This document shows positions 1 to 5,908 of a stretch of 8,413 bases of DNA, piece by piece. The notes beneath the pieces are model-generated. The model saw nothing but the letters and a program-made list of their open reading frames with translations, had not been told where the DNA came from and made no database searches. How positions within the stretch are numbered: the first letter of the stretch is position 1; each line of letters begins with the position of its first letter. The translations under genes and the position numbers were made by a program. This stretch comes from Acidobacteriota bacterium (lineage in GTDB: Bacteria > Acidobacteriota > Terriglobia > Versatilivoradales > Versatilivoraceae): the NCBI GenBank assembly GCA_028875135.1, contig JAPPFQ010000622.1:1-8413 (forward strand), read 5' to 3'.

Positions 1-3
1 CAA

Positions 4-38
4 CGGGAGTGCATGCGGGCGGGACGCCCGCGCTCCCG
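4..38. repeat. GC-rich nested palindrome (REP-like hairpin)
   Basis: Two nested perfect stems are visible. The outer stem is CGGGAG (4-9) with CTCCCG (33-38). The inner stem is GCGGGCG (15-21) with CGCCCGC (25-31), closed by the three bases GGA. The stems are joined by TGCAT on one side and a single G on the other. No T-tract follows on either strand, so it is a poor intrinsic terminator. It lies about 175 bases beyond the stop of the leftward glycosyltransferase gene. The form fits a REP-type dispersed palindrome, but a repeat family cannot be shown from one copy. Confidence 0.6.
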
Positions 39-185
39 GGTGGCGCCTCCTCCCAAGGCTCTCCTAGCGAAACTCGAAACCTCTTTGACACTGTCAACAA
101 AACTGGAGATGACAACGCCGGAGCAGTGCAGATGCTTTTTGAGCGATTGCGCCGAGGTCGGCAAAATGATCAACTCATTGAATCA

Positions 186-220
186 ACCACTGACCACTGA
201 CCACTAACCACTAACCACTG
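186..220. repeat. Tandem heptamer array, five units
   Basis: Five uninterrupted 7-base units of the form ACCACTR run from 186 to 220: ACCACTG, ACCACTG, ACCACTA, ACCACTA, ACCACTG. Related arrays lie at 7811-7852 (opposite orientation) and 7949-8003 (same orientation), so this is a dispersed low-complexity repeat of the local genome. The array overlaps the 3' end of the leftward glycosyltransferase gene: bases 211-213 (CTA) read TAG on the minus strand and are that gene's stop codon. There are no unique spacers, so this is not a CRISPR array. Confidence 0.9.
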
Positions 221-1221
221 ACGTTCAGCATCTCCGAGACCCTTTCGTAAACTTCTCTCACCTCAATATCTCCGACCGGGACCCTTCTGACCACCCGGCT
301 GCGGTCGCCTAAGGGCCGGTAGTGCAGCGGGTCGCTCAGGCTGAAGAGGCCCAGGGTGGGAACGCCCAGGGCGGGGCCGAAGTGCATGGGACCCGAGTCG
401 TTGCTCACCAGCAGGTGGCAGCGGCTGATCACCGCGGCCAGGTCCTTGAGTCCAAGTTGGCCGGCCAGGGCGTAGCGGTCGGTCTTCAGGGAGGACGCGG
501 CTTGCCTGAGGAGGGCCTCTTCTCCGGGCCCGCAGAGAAAGAGAAACCCAAGGTCGAACCGGCCGGCCAGCTTGTCGGCCAAGGCGGCAAAGCGCGCCGC
601 CGGCCACATCTTGTCGGCCGCGCTGGCGCCCAGGTTCATTCCGATCAGGCGCGGACATCCATCCACCCCCTTTTCCCGCAGGAACCGTTCCGCCTTGATC
701 CGGTTTTCCGAGGGGACCTCCAGCCGAATGTCCCGGGCCCCAAGGCGCGCCCCCAGGGTTTCCACCAGGGAAACGAAGCGATCGGCCACGTGCAGGTTCT
801 GGTCTTCCGGCACCGGGTCCAGGTTGAAGCAGAAAGGCAGATAGGAGGGCTCGTTCCTCTCGAGGCCGATCCGCCAGGGGGCGCGGCTGTACCAGGCCAG
901 CAGGTTGGTTTCCCGAAAACCGTGGAAATCGATCACCAGGTCGTATCTTGCCTTGCGAAGCTCATGGGCCGACCGGAGCGCGCTAAGCGCTCCCGACCAC
1001 CAGGGGCTGTCGCGCATTCCGATGCGGTCCGATGCGATCACCCTGTCGACGGCGGAGCACATCTCCGGAACGGCGGCGTAGCGTTGATCCACCAGGACGG
1101 AAATGTGGGCCATGGGGAACCGCCGTCGCAGGGCCCGCAAGGCGGGAATCAGGAGGACCACGTCCCCCAGTCGTCCGTAGCGAATGACCAGGATGCTGGA
1201 AACACCGGAGAGAGTGACCAT
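211..1221 (-). CDS. Glycosyltransferase family 9 (heptosyltransferase-like)
   Basis: The 336-residue product matches the GT9 family (ADP-heptose:LPS heptosyltransferases such as WaaC and WaaF), which transfer a sugar to the LPS core at the cytoplasmic face of the inner membrane. The N-terminal RYGRLGDVVLLIPAL (14-28) carries the family GD motif, with Asp20 at the position of the proposed catalytic base. DFHG follows at 98-101. In the C-terminal Rossmann domain are GASAADKMWP (198-207, Lys204) and SNDSGPMHFGPALGVPTLG (273-291, Asp275), the nucleotide-sugar and phosphate binding region. Length is typical. There is no signal peptide. The ATG at 1221 has no clear Shine-Dalgarno sequence, but a good promoter lies upstream at 1285-1313. 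The gene diverges from the exported-protein genes and is probably unrelated to them. Its last codons and stop lie in the heptamer repeat. The exact sugar donor and acceptor cannot be told. Confidence 0.93.
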   Translation of the reverse strand: MVTLSGVSSILVIRYGRLGDVVLLIPALRALRRRFPMAHISVLVDQRYAAVPEMCSAVDRVIASDRIGMRDSPWWSGALSALRSAHELRKARYDLVIDFHGFRETNLLAWYSRAPWRIGLERNEPSYLPFCFNLDPVPEDQNLHVADRFVSLVETLGARLGARDIRLEVPSENRIKAERFLREKGVDGCPRLIGMNLGASAADKMWPAARFAALADKLAGRFDLGFLFLCGPGEEALLRQAASSLKTDRYALAGQLGLKDLAAVISRCHLLVSNDSGPMHFGPALGVPTLGLFSLSDPLHYRPLGDRSRVVRRVPVGDIEVREVYERVSEMLNVSG

Positions 1222-1284
1222 GGAAGTGGAAATCCGGTTCGCCGAAGGCTCCCTGCGCGTCGGGCTTGGAGACTGCCGGCGAAG

Positions 1285-1313
1285 ATTGTAGGAAAGCCCC
1301 TTGGCTCAGTCAA
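1285..1313 (-). promoter_or_regulatory. Sigma70-type promoter for the GT9 gene
   Basis: On the minus strand the -35 box is TTGACT (1308-1313) and the -10 box is TACAAT (1285-1290), separated by exactly 17 bases. Each box matches the consensus at five of six positions. Transcription would begin near 1278 and leave a leader of about 57 bases before the ATG at 1221. The spacer contains the small inverted repeat AGCC/GGCT, of unknown meaning. Confidence 0.65.
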
Positions 1314-1377
1314 AGCGGGGAGATCTCACCACAAGGGGAGCCTGCCGGGCGGGCCGGCGGCGCCACCCGGAAAGCAG

Positions 1378-1406
1378 TTGCTTTGTTCGAACCGCTTGAT
1401 TATGCT
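1378..1406 (+). promoter_or_regulatory. Weak promoter candidate for the Tat-protein genes
   Basis: TTGCTT (1378-1383) and TATGCT (1401-1406) are separated by 17 bases on the plus strand, matching three and four of six consensus bases. This is the best-spaced pair I found in the divergent gap, and it would start transcription about 50 bases before the first gene. The match is weak and could be chance. Confidence 0.3.
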
Positions 1407-1452
1407 CTTTAGCCCTGCTTAAGGTCCTTATCAGTCTTTGTCTTGCGCTTGC

Positions 1453-1457
1453 AGGAG
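1453..1457 (+). promoter_or_regulatory. Ribosome binding site setting the start at 1465
   Basis: AGGAG lies seven bases before the ATG at 1465. An in-frame TTG at 1438 would add nine residues ahead of the Tat leader but has no comparable site, so 1465 is preferred. Confidence 0.75.
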
Positions 1458-1464
1458 TCCAGCC

Positions 1465-2757
1465 ATGTCCCGGGCGCCCCTACCTGGATTGTCTCGAAGG
1501 AACTTCCTTTCGGCCGCGCCGCTGGCGGCTGCCGGGGGAATGGCCGCCGCCGTTCCCTCCCGAAAGAGGCCCCGAATTGCCGCGGTGGTCAGCGAATACC
1601 GGCGCTATTCTCACGCCCAGCACATCGTGGATCGATTCCTGTGGGGTTACGGTTGGGGCAACCGCCACCATCGCCCTCCCATGGACGTGGTCTCGGTGTA
1701 CGTCGATCAAACGCCGGAGAACACCCTCATCCACGACCGTATGCGGCGATTCCCGAAGATGAAGAAGTACCCCACCATCGCCGAGGCCCTGACCCAGGGG
1801 GGGAGCCGGCTGGCCGTGGACGGCGTGCTGCTGATCGGCGAGCACGGCAAGTATCCCAAGAACGAGAAGGGACAGACCCTCTATCCCCGCTACGAGTGGT
1901 TCAAGGAAATCACCCGGGTCTTCCGTGACAGCGGGAGGAGCGTCCCCGTGTTCAACGACAAGCATCTTTCCTGGAAGTGGGAATGGGCCAAGGAGATGGT
2001 GGACATCTCCAGGGAGTTGGACTTCGCCTTCCTGGCGGGTTCCTCGGTGCCGGTGACCCCCCGGCTGCCTTCCATCGACATGCCCCTGGGGGTGGAGATC
2101 GAGGAGGCGCTCTGCCTGGCCGTGGGAGGGATGGACGGATACGACATCCACGCCCTGGAAGGGCTGCAGTGCATGGTCGAGCGCCGGCGCGGGGGCGAAA
2201 CCGGAGCCGCATCCATCCACGGCCTCAAGGGAGATCCCGTCTACCAGGCCATGAATGCCGGATCCTGGGAGGCGGGCGGGTGGGACCCGGAGCTGTTCCA
2301 GGCCTGCCTCTGCCGCAGCCACAGCCTGACTCCCAGTCGCGAGGGGTTCAACCACGTCCTTCCCAGCCTGGAGGAAGTCCCGGGGCTGATCCCTGAGCGC
2401 ACGCCCGTTGCCTATCGCTTCGAATACCTGGACGGCCTCAAGGGGACCATCCTGCTGATGGAGGGACTGGTGATGGACTTCACCTTCGCCGCCCGCCTCA
2501 AGGGGGGCGAGGTGATCTCCACCCAGATGTTTCTGCCGCCCCGGGAGGTCTGCAACTTCTTCAATCCGCAGTGTCATCACGTGGAGCAGATGTTCCTTAC
2601 CGGGAAGGCCGGCTACCCGGTGGAACGCACCCTGCTGACCACCGGTCTGACTGCCGCCGGCGTCGAATCCGTCTGGCAGGGACAGAAGCGCCTGGAGACA
2701 CCCCATCTGAACATCCGCTACCAACCGACTCAAGAGTCCACTTTCTGGAGGAGTTGA
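1465..2757 (+). CDS. Tat-exported protein, MocA-like layout, paralogue A
   Basis: The 430-residue product has a Tat leader: SRRNFL at 10-15, a hydrophobic Ala/Gly stretch (16-29), and likely cleavage after AAA near residue 29. I cannot name a characterised family. The mature region opens with a Rossmann-like strand (RIAAVV, 37-42), then MDVVSVYVDQ (73-82), YPTIAEAL (102-109), LAVDGVLLIGEHG (116-128), and VPVFNDKHLS (160-169) followed by LAGSSVPVT (190-198). This order mirrors the N-terminal domain of Gfo/Idh/MocA oxidoreductases, with NDKHL where EKP is usual (Lys166). The glycine-rich GxGxxG motif is absent: SEYRRYSHAQ (43-52) takes its place. A second conserved block is HALEGLQCMVERRRGGETG (229-247). 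The downstream gene encodes a full-length paralogue and overlaps this one by one base. The enzymatic role is unknown; a cofactor-binding or structural, non-redox role is possible. Confidence 0.88.
   Translation: MSRAPLPGLSRRNFLSAAPLAAAGGMAAAVPSRKRPRIAAVVSEYRRYSHAQHIVDRFLWGYGWGNRHHRPPMDVVSVYVDQTPENTLIHDRMRRFPKMKKYPTIAEALTQGGSRLAVDGVLLIGEHGKYPKNEKGQTLYPRYEWFKEITRVFRDSGRSVPVFNDKHLSWKWEWAKEMVDISRELDFAFLAGSSVPVTPRLPSIDMPLGVEIEEALCLAVGGMDGYDIHALEGLQCMVERRRGGETGAASIHGLKGDPVYQAMNAGSWEAGGWDPELFQACLCRSHSLTPSREGFNHVLPSLEEVPGLIPERTPVAYRFEYLDGLKGTILLMEGLVMDFTFAARLKGGEVISTQMFLPPREVCNFFNPQCHHVEQMFLTGKAGYPVERTLLTTGLTAAGVESVWQGQKRLETPHLNIRYQPTQESTFWRS
2747..2753 (+). promoter_or_regulatory. Ribosome binding site inside the preceding gene
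   Basis: GGAGGAG ends three bases before the ATG at 2757 and lies within the last codons of the upstream gene. This supports translational coupling. An in-frame TTG at 2754 is a less likely start. A reading that opens much further upstream (near 2571) would run inside the paralogue's coding region and push the Tat leader to an internal position. Confidence 0.7.
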
Positions 2758-4022
2758 TGCTCAGCAGACGGACCTTCCTGGAAATCGCCGCGGCCTCCGG
2801 ACTGGCGGCCCATCTGGGCTGCTCCGTCGGACCGCCCGCCAAAAAAAGAAAGAAGCTGGCCATCGTCGCCTCCATTTGGAGATACCTCTCCCATGCGCAG
2901 CATTTCGGGGACCGCTTTCTGGTGGGTTACCCCAGCAAGGGCCGGTGGCATCGCCCGGAAATGGACGTGGTCTCCCTCTACGTCCACCAGAAGCCCGAGG
3001 GAGATCAAAGCCAGGCCCGGGCCGACGAGTTCGGTTTCCAGGTCTACCCCACAATCCAGGAGGCCTTGAGGTGCGGGGGCGACAAGCTGGCGGTGGATGC
3101 CGTTTTGCTGATCATCGAGCACGGAGACTATCCCCGCAACGCCAAGGGACAGGTGCTCTATCCGCGCTATGAGATGTTCCAGAAGGTGGTGGAGGTCTTC
3201 GAGCAGGACGGGCGCGCCGTACCGGTGTTCAACGACAAGCACCTCTCTTACGACACGGCCAAGGCCAAGAAGATGGTGGCCGATTCCAAGCGGCTGGGGT
3301 TCCCCCTGCTGGCGGGATCTTCCCTGCCGGTGACCTGGAGAATCCCGGCCATCGAGTTCCCCCTGGACTGCGTCATCGAGGAAGCCCTGATGGTGGGCGT
3401 CGGCTCCTCCGACGCCAGCGACTACCACGCTCTGGAGGCCATGCAGTGCATGGTGGAGCGGCGCCGGGGTGGAGAATCCGGCGTCAAGTCGGTTCAGTTG
3501 ATCCAGGGGGATGCCGTGTGGAAGGCCGGTGAGGAGGGACGCTGGTCCAAGAGGCTGCTGGAGGCGGCCCTGTCGCGTTCCAACAAGCTGCTGGGAGACA
3601 CGCTGATCGATGCCCGGCCCCAGGACCTGGCCAACAACGGGCAGTTGCCCAAGATCGTCAAGGAACCGGCAGCCTATTTCATCGAGCATGCCGACGGCCT
3701 GCAGTCCACCCTGCTCATGCTGAACGGCGGCGTGCAGGACCGGACCTTCGCCGCCAAGCTTCAGGGGGTGCCGGAACCGCAGGCGCTGCTGTTTCAACTG
3801 CCGCCAATACCCAACGTCACCTATTCCGCCTGCCTGGCGGAAAAGATCGAGGAGATGATCGAGACGGGCCAGGCTCCCTTTCCGGCGGAGCGGACCCTGA
3901 TCGTCAGCGGGATCCTGGACCACTGCCTGGAATCCAAGGTCCAGGGCAACCGCAAGCTGGAGACTCCCGAGCTGCAGATCAGCTACCGGCCGCCCGAAGG
4001 CTCTCATTTCTGCAGGGCCTGA
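2757..4022 (+). CDS. Tat-exported protein, MocA-like layout, paralogue B
   Basis: The 421-residue product starts MLSRRTFLEI, a short Tat leader with SRRTFL at 3-8 and a hydrophobic stretch to about residue 21. Cys22 follows AHLG, which could be an atypical lipobox, so a Tat lipoprotein is possible. The rest is collinear with the upstream protein: VVSLYVHQ (71-78), YPTIQEAL (97-104), LAVDAVLLIIEHG (111-123), VPVFNDKHLS (155-164), LAGSSLPVT (186-194), HALEAMQCMVERRRGGESG (224-242), and a C-terminal ERTLIVSG...LETPELQISY block (378-410). In the EHG...YPRYE block, 16 of 21 residues are identical between the two proteins. The stop of the first gene and the start of this one overlap as TGATG, so the two are very likely co-translated, perhaps as a heteromer. 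Like its partner it lacks GxGxxG and has NDKHL in place of EKP (Lys161). Function is unknown. Confidence 0.88.
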   Translation: MLSRRTFLEIAAASGLAAHLGCSVGPPAKKRKKLAIVASIWRYLSHAQHFGDRFLVGYPSKGRWHRPEMDVVSLYVHQKPEGDQSQARADEFGFQVYPTIQEALRCGGDKLAVDAVLLIIEHGDYPRNAKGQVLYPRYEMFQKVVEVFEQDGRAVPVFNDKHLSYDTAKAKKMVADSKRLGFPLLAGSSLPVTWRIPAIEFPLDCVIEEALMVGVGSSDASDYHALEAMQCMVERRRGGESGVKSVQLIQGDAVWKAGEEGRWSKRLLEAALSRSNKLLGDTLIDARPQDLANNGQLPKIVKEPAAYFIEHADGLQSTLLMLNGGVQDRTFAAKLQGVPEPQALLFQLPPIPNVTYSACLAEKIEEMIETGQAPFPAERTLIVSGILDHCLESKVQGNRKLETPELQISYRPPEGSHFCRA

Positions 4023-4048
4023 TCTTCTCGGCAGGGACATTTCACCGG

Positions 4049-4068
4049 GTCCGGGTTTCAGGCCGGAC
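4049..4068 (+). other. Small intergenic hairpin
   Basis: GTCCGG (4049-4054) pairs perfectly with CCGGAC (4063-4068) around an 8-base loop, within the 63-base gap between paralogue B and the TIM-barrel gene. No T-tract follows, so it is not a standard terminator. It could protect or partly attenuate the transcript, or be chance in GC-rich DNA. Confidence 0.3.
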
Positions 4069-4073
4069 AGGAA

Positions 4074-4079
4074 GGGAGG
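4074..4079 (+). promoter_or_regulatory. Ribosome binding site setting the start at 4086
   Basis: GGGAGG lies six bases before the ATG at 4086. The in-frame TTG at 4080 abuts the site directly, so it is not a plausible start. Confidence 0.75.
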
Positions 4080-4085
4080 TTGGCA

Positions 4086-5801
4086 ATGGAGCATACCCGA
4101 CGGACTTTTCTGGGAGCCGGAGCACTGGGAGCGGCTGCCCTCGGAAATGCGCTGGCCACTCCTCCCACGGCGTCAGGGGCTAAGCCGGCCGCTCGTCCGG
4201 CCAGTGACGGGCGCCCCAAGCCCCCCGCTTACCGCATCATCTACAACTGGGACGGCGCCCCCCACGACTACTCGGAATTCCCGCAGTCTCAGGAACAGTT
4301 CCTGGACAAGGTCTATGCCCCCATGAAGGACACCCAGGTGGGGGCCCACTTCTGGTGCCTGGGCACCCATGAGGCCAAGTGGGCGTCCCAGTTCATGGAG
4401 ATGGTCGGCGACACCGTGGACCGCAAGTACGACAGCGTCCGCTCCATGCGCCACAGCGAAGGCGTGCGGGCCATGCTCGAACGGGGCGAGAACCCCTACC
4501 AGGCCGTGGTGGACCGGGGTCATGAGCTTGGGATGCAGGTCTATGCCTCCATCCGAATGAACGACAACCACTTCCGGGGCATGCAGGTCTCCGAGATGGC
4601 GGATACGCAGATGCGGGGACTGACCCAATTGCGGCGCGACCACCCGGAGTGGTGCCTGGGCCCGCGCCAAGCCCCCAAGTGGTTCGCCGCTTCCTGGAAC
4701 TTCGCCATCCCCGAGGTCCGGGAACACCGGCTGCGCCACGTGACCGAGGTCTGCCGCCTGGCAGACTGGGACGGCGTGGAGCTGGACTGGCAGCGGCACG
4801 CTTTCCACCTGCCCCTGGACGATGCCTACCGGCTGCGCTACACCCTCACCGACCTGCAGCGGGCGCTGCGCCGCATGACCGAGCAGATTGGGCGGGAGCG
4901 GGGCAGGCCCTTTCACGTGGCGGTCCGGGTGGCCACCACCCTGGAGTCCTGCGGGCGCATCGGCTACGACCTGCCGGTCTGGATCAAGGAGGGGCTTTGC
5001 GATCTGATGATCGCCGGGGGAGGAGCCGGCACCGACTACGGCGTGGAGGTGGAGGCCTTCCAGGACTTGCTCAAGGATTCGGGAATTCCCTTTTACCCCG
5101 GGTTCGACTCCGGCTTCTGGGGCCCCCATAAGAGCCTGCTGCCCCGACGGCAGTGGAATACCGCCATGGTGCGGGCTGCGGCCAACGCCTATTGGGAACG
5201 GGGAGCCGACGGCATGTACGTCTTCAACTGGCATGCCAACGAGAAGACCCGGCGTCCCCTGCTTACCACCATCGGGGCCCCCGAAACCCTGAAGCGGACC
5301 GACAAGGTGTACGCCACCCTCCATCGATACGTCGGAGGCTGGCCCTTCAGCGAACCCAAGGAGGGAGCCTGGGCCGGAGCCGACTTCCACGACCGCATCT
5401 ACGGAGAGACTCCCGTCAAGCTCTATCCCACCCTGACCGAGGAAGGCCCCGGCTTTCACGTGGGGGTCTACGACGACACCCGGAAGGAGGCCCGGGCGGG
5501 GAGTCTGGAGAAGATCGAGCTGCAGTTGGAGCTCAAGAATCATTCGGTGAACGACCGCGTCGAGGTGAGGCTGGATGGAAACCTGCTTCCCAAGCCCGAG
5601 ATACGAAACGTGGCCGCCGAAGACCCGGACAATCCCTCCGACGTGGACGAGGACAGTTGGCTGGTGTGGGGCCTGTCGCCGGATCAGGCCGGCCGGGGCG
5701 TCCACCACGTCCAGGTGCGGCTGCTGAAGCGCGATCCCCGCATCCGGCCGCCACTGACGGTGCAGAGCGTCGAGATCCACGTGAGCTATCGCCGCGGATA
5801 G
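4086..5801 (+). CDS. Tat-exported TIM-barrel protein, glycosidase-like
   Basis: The 571-residue product has a Tat leader, TRRTFL (4-9), an Ala/Gly-rich stretch, and a Pro/Ala-rich linker to about residue 48. Residues 50-415 read as a (beta/alpha)8 barrel: YRIIYNWDG (49-57), GHELGMQVYASIRMND (145-160), a central strand DGVELDWQRHAFH (229-241), HVAVRVATT (277-285), CDLMIAGGG (305-313), and a late strand GADGMYVFNWH (373-383). The HELGM...R.N and DGVELDW patterns resemble family-10-like glycosyl hydrolase barrels (GHL10/DUF187 type). Glu232 and Asp234 at a strand end are candidate catalytic acids, which is inference. The C-terminal part (about 430-571) is rich in short strands (GSLEKIELQLELKNH, VHHVQVRLLKRD) and looks like an accessory beta-sandwich. 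The spacing (63 bases before, 107 after) fits the same operon. A periplasmic polysaccharide or glycoside substrate is likely, but its identity is unknown. Confidence 0.85.
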   Translation: MEHTRRTFLGAGALGAAALGNALATPPTASGAKPAARPASDGRPKPPAYRIIYNWDGAPHDYSEFPQSQEQFLDKVYAPMKDTQVGAHFWCLGTHEAKWASQFMEMVGDTVDRKYDSVRSMRHSEGVRAMLERGENPYQAVVDRGHELGMQVYASIRMNDNHFRGMQVSEMADTQMRGLTQLRRDHPEWCLGPRQAPKWFAASWNFAIPEVREHRLRHVTEVCRLADWDGVELDWQRHAFHLPLDDAYRLRYTLTDLQRALRRMTEQIGRERGRPFHVAVRVATTLESCGRIGYDLPVWIKEGLCDLMIAGGGAGTDYGVEVEAFQDLLKDSGIPFYPGFDSGFWGPHKSLLPRRQWNTAMVRAAANAYWERGADGMYVFNWHANEKTRRPLLTTIGAPETLKRTDKVYATLHRYVGGWPFSEPKEGAWAGADFHDRIYGETPVKLYPTLTEEGPGFHVGVYDDTRKEARAGSLEKIELQLELKNHSVNDRVEVRLDGNLLPKPEIRNVAAEDPDNPSDVDEDSWLVWGLSPDQAGRGVHHVQVRLLKRDPRIRPPLTVQSVEIHVSYRRG

Positions 5802-5894
5802 ACAGTTCCGTGCCGGGGGCCTTCCACCCGCAACCGGGAATGGGAGGGCGCCCCGGAAATTTCAGTTTGAGTGTTGCTTCGATTCCGAATAGAG

Positions 5895-5900
5895 AAGGAG
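5895..5900 (+). promoter_or_regulatory. Ribosome binding site setting the start at 5909
   Basis: AAGGAG lies eight bases before the ATG at 5909, and the lipoprotein signal begins at that ATG. The same frame is open upstream to 5153, but that part is out of frame inside the TIM-barrel gene and is not coding. Confidence 0.8.
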
Positions 5901-5908
5901 TTTCCACT

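Noticed and set aside
85..97. Small inverted repeat TTGAC-ACT-GTCAA as a terminator for the leftward gene
   Set aside because: The stem has only five pairs with AT ends, and no T-tract follows on the minus strand.
9..207. Two short overlapping reading frames at the left edge
   Set aside because: They begin inside the palindrome and end inside the heptamer array. There is no ribosome binding site and no recognisable protein.
186..220. CRISPR-like repetition
   Set aside because: The units are 7 bases long, contiguous, and without unique spacers. No cas gene is present.
2571..2756. Upstream extension of paralogue B
   Set aside because: It lies within paralogue A in another frame and would place the Tat leader at residue 63 instead of at the N-terminus.
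1480..5780. Very long open frames on the minus strand opposite the Tat genes (1480-2733, 2730-4094, 4173-5780)
   Set aside because: They mirror GC-rich plus-strand genes with clear family motifs, Tat leaders and ribosome binding sites. The reverse products are rich in Gly, His, Gln and Leu and show no domain features.
5867..5895. Internal promoter before the lipoprotein (TTGAGT with TAGAGA)
   Set aside because: The -10 match is poor and transcription would start at or after the ribosome binding site.
5153..5908. Upstream extension of the lipoprotein frame
   Set aside because: It overlaps the TIM-barrel gene in another frame, has Arg/Gly/Pro-rich composition, and would bury the lipoprotein signal. 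The ATG at 5909 has a good ribosome binding site.
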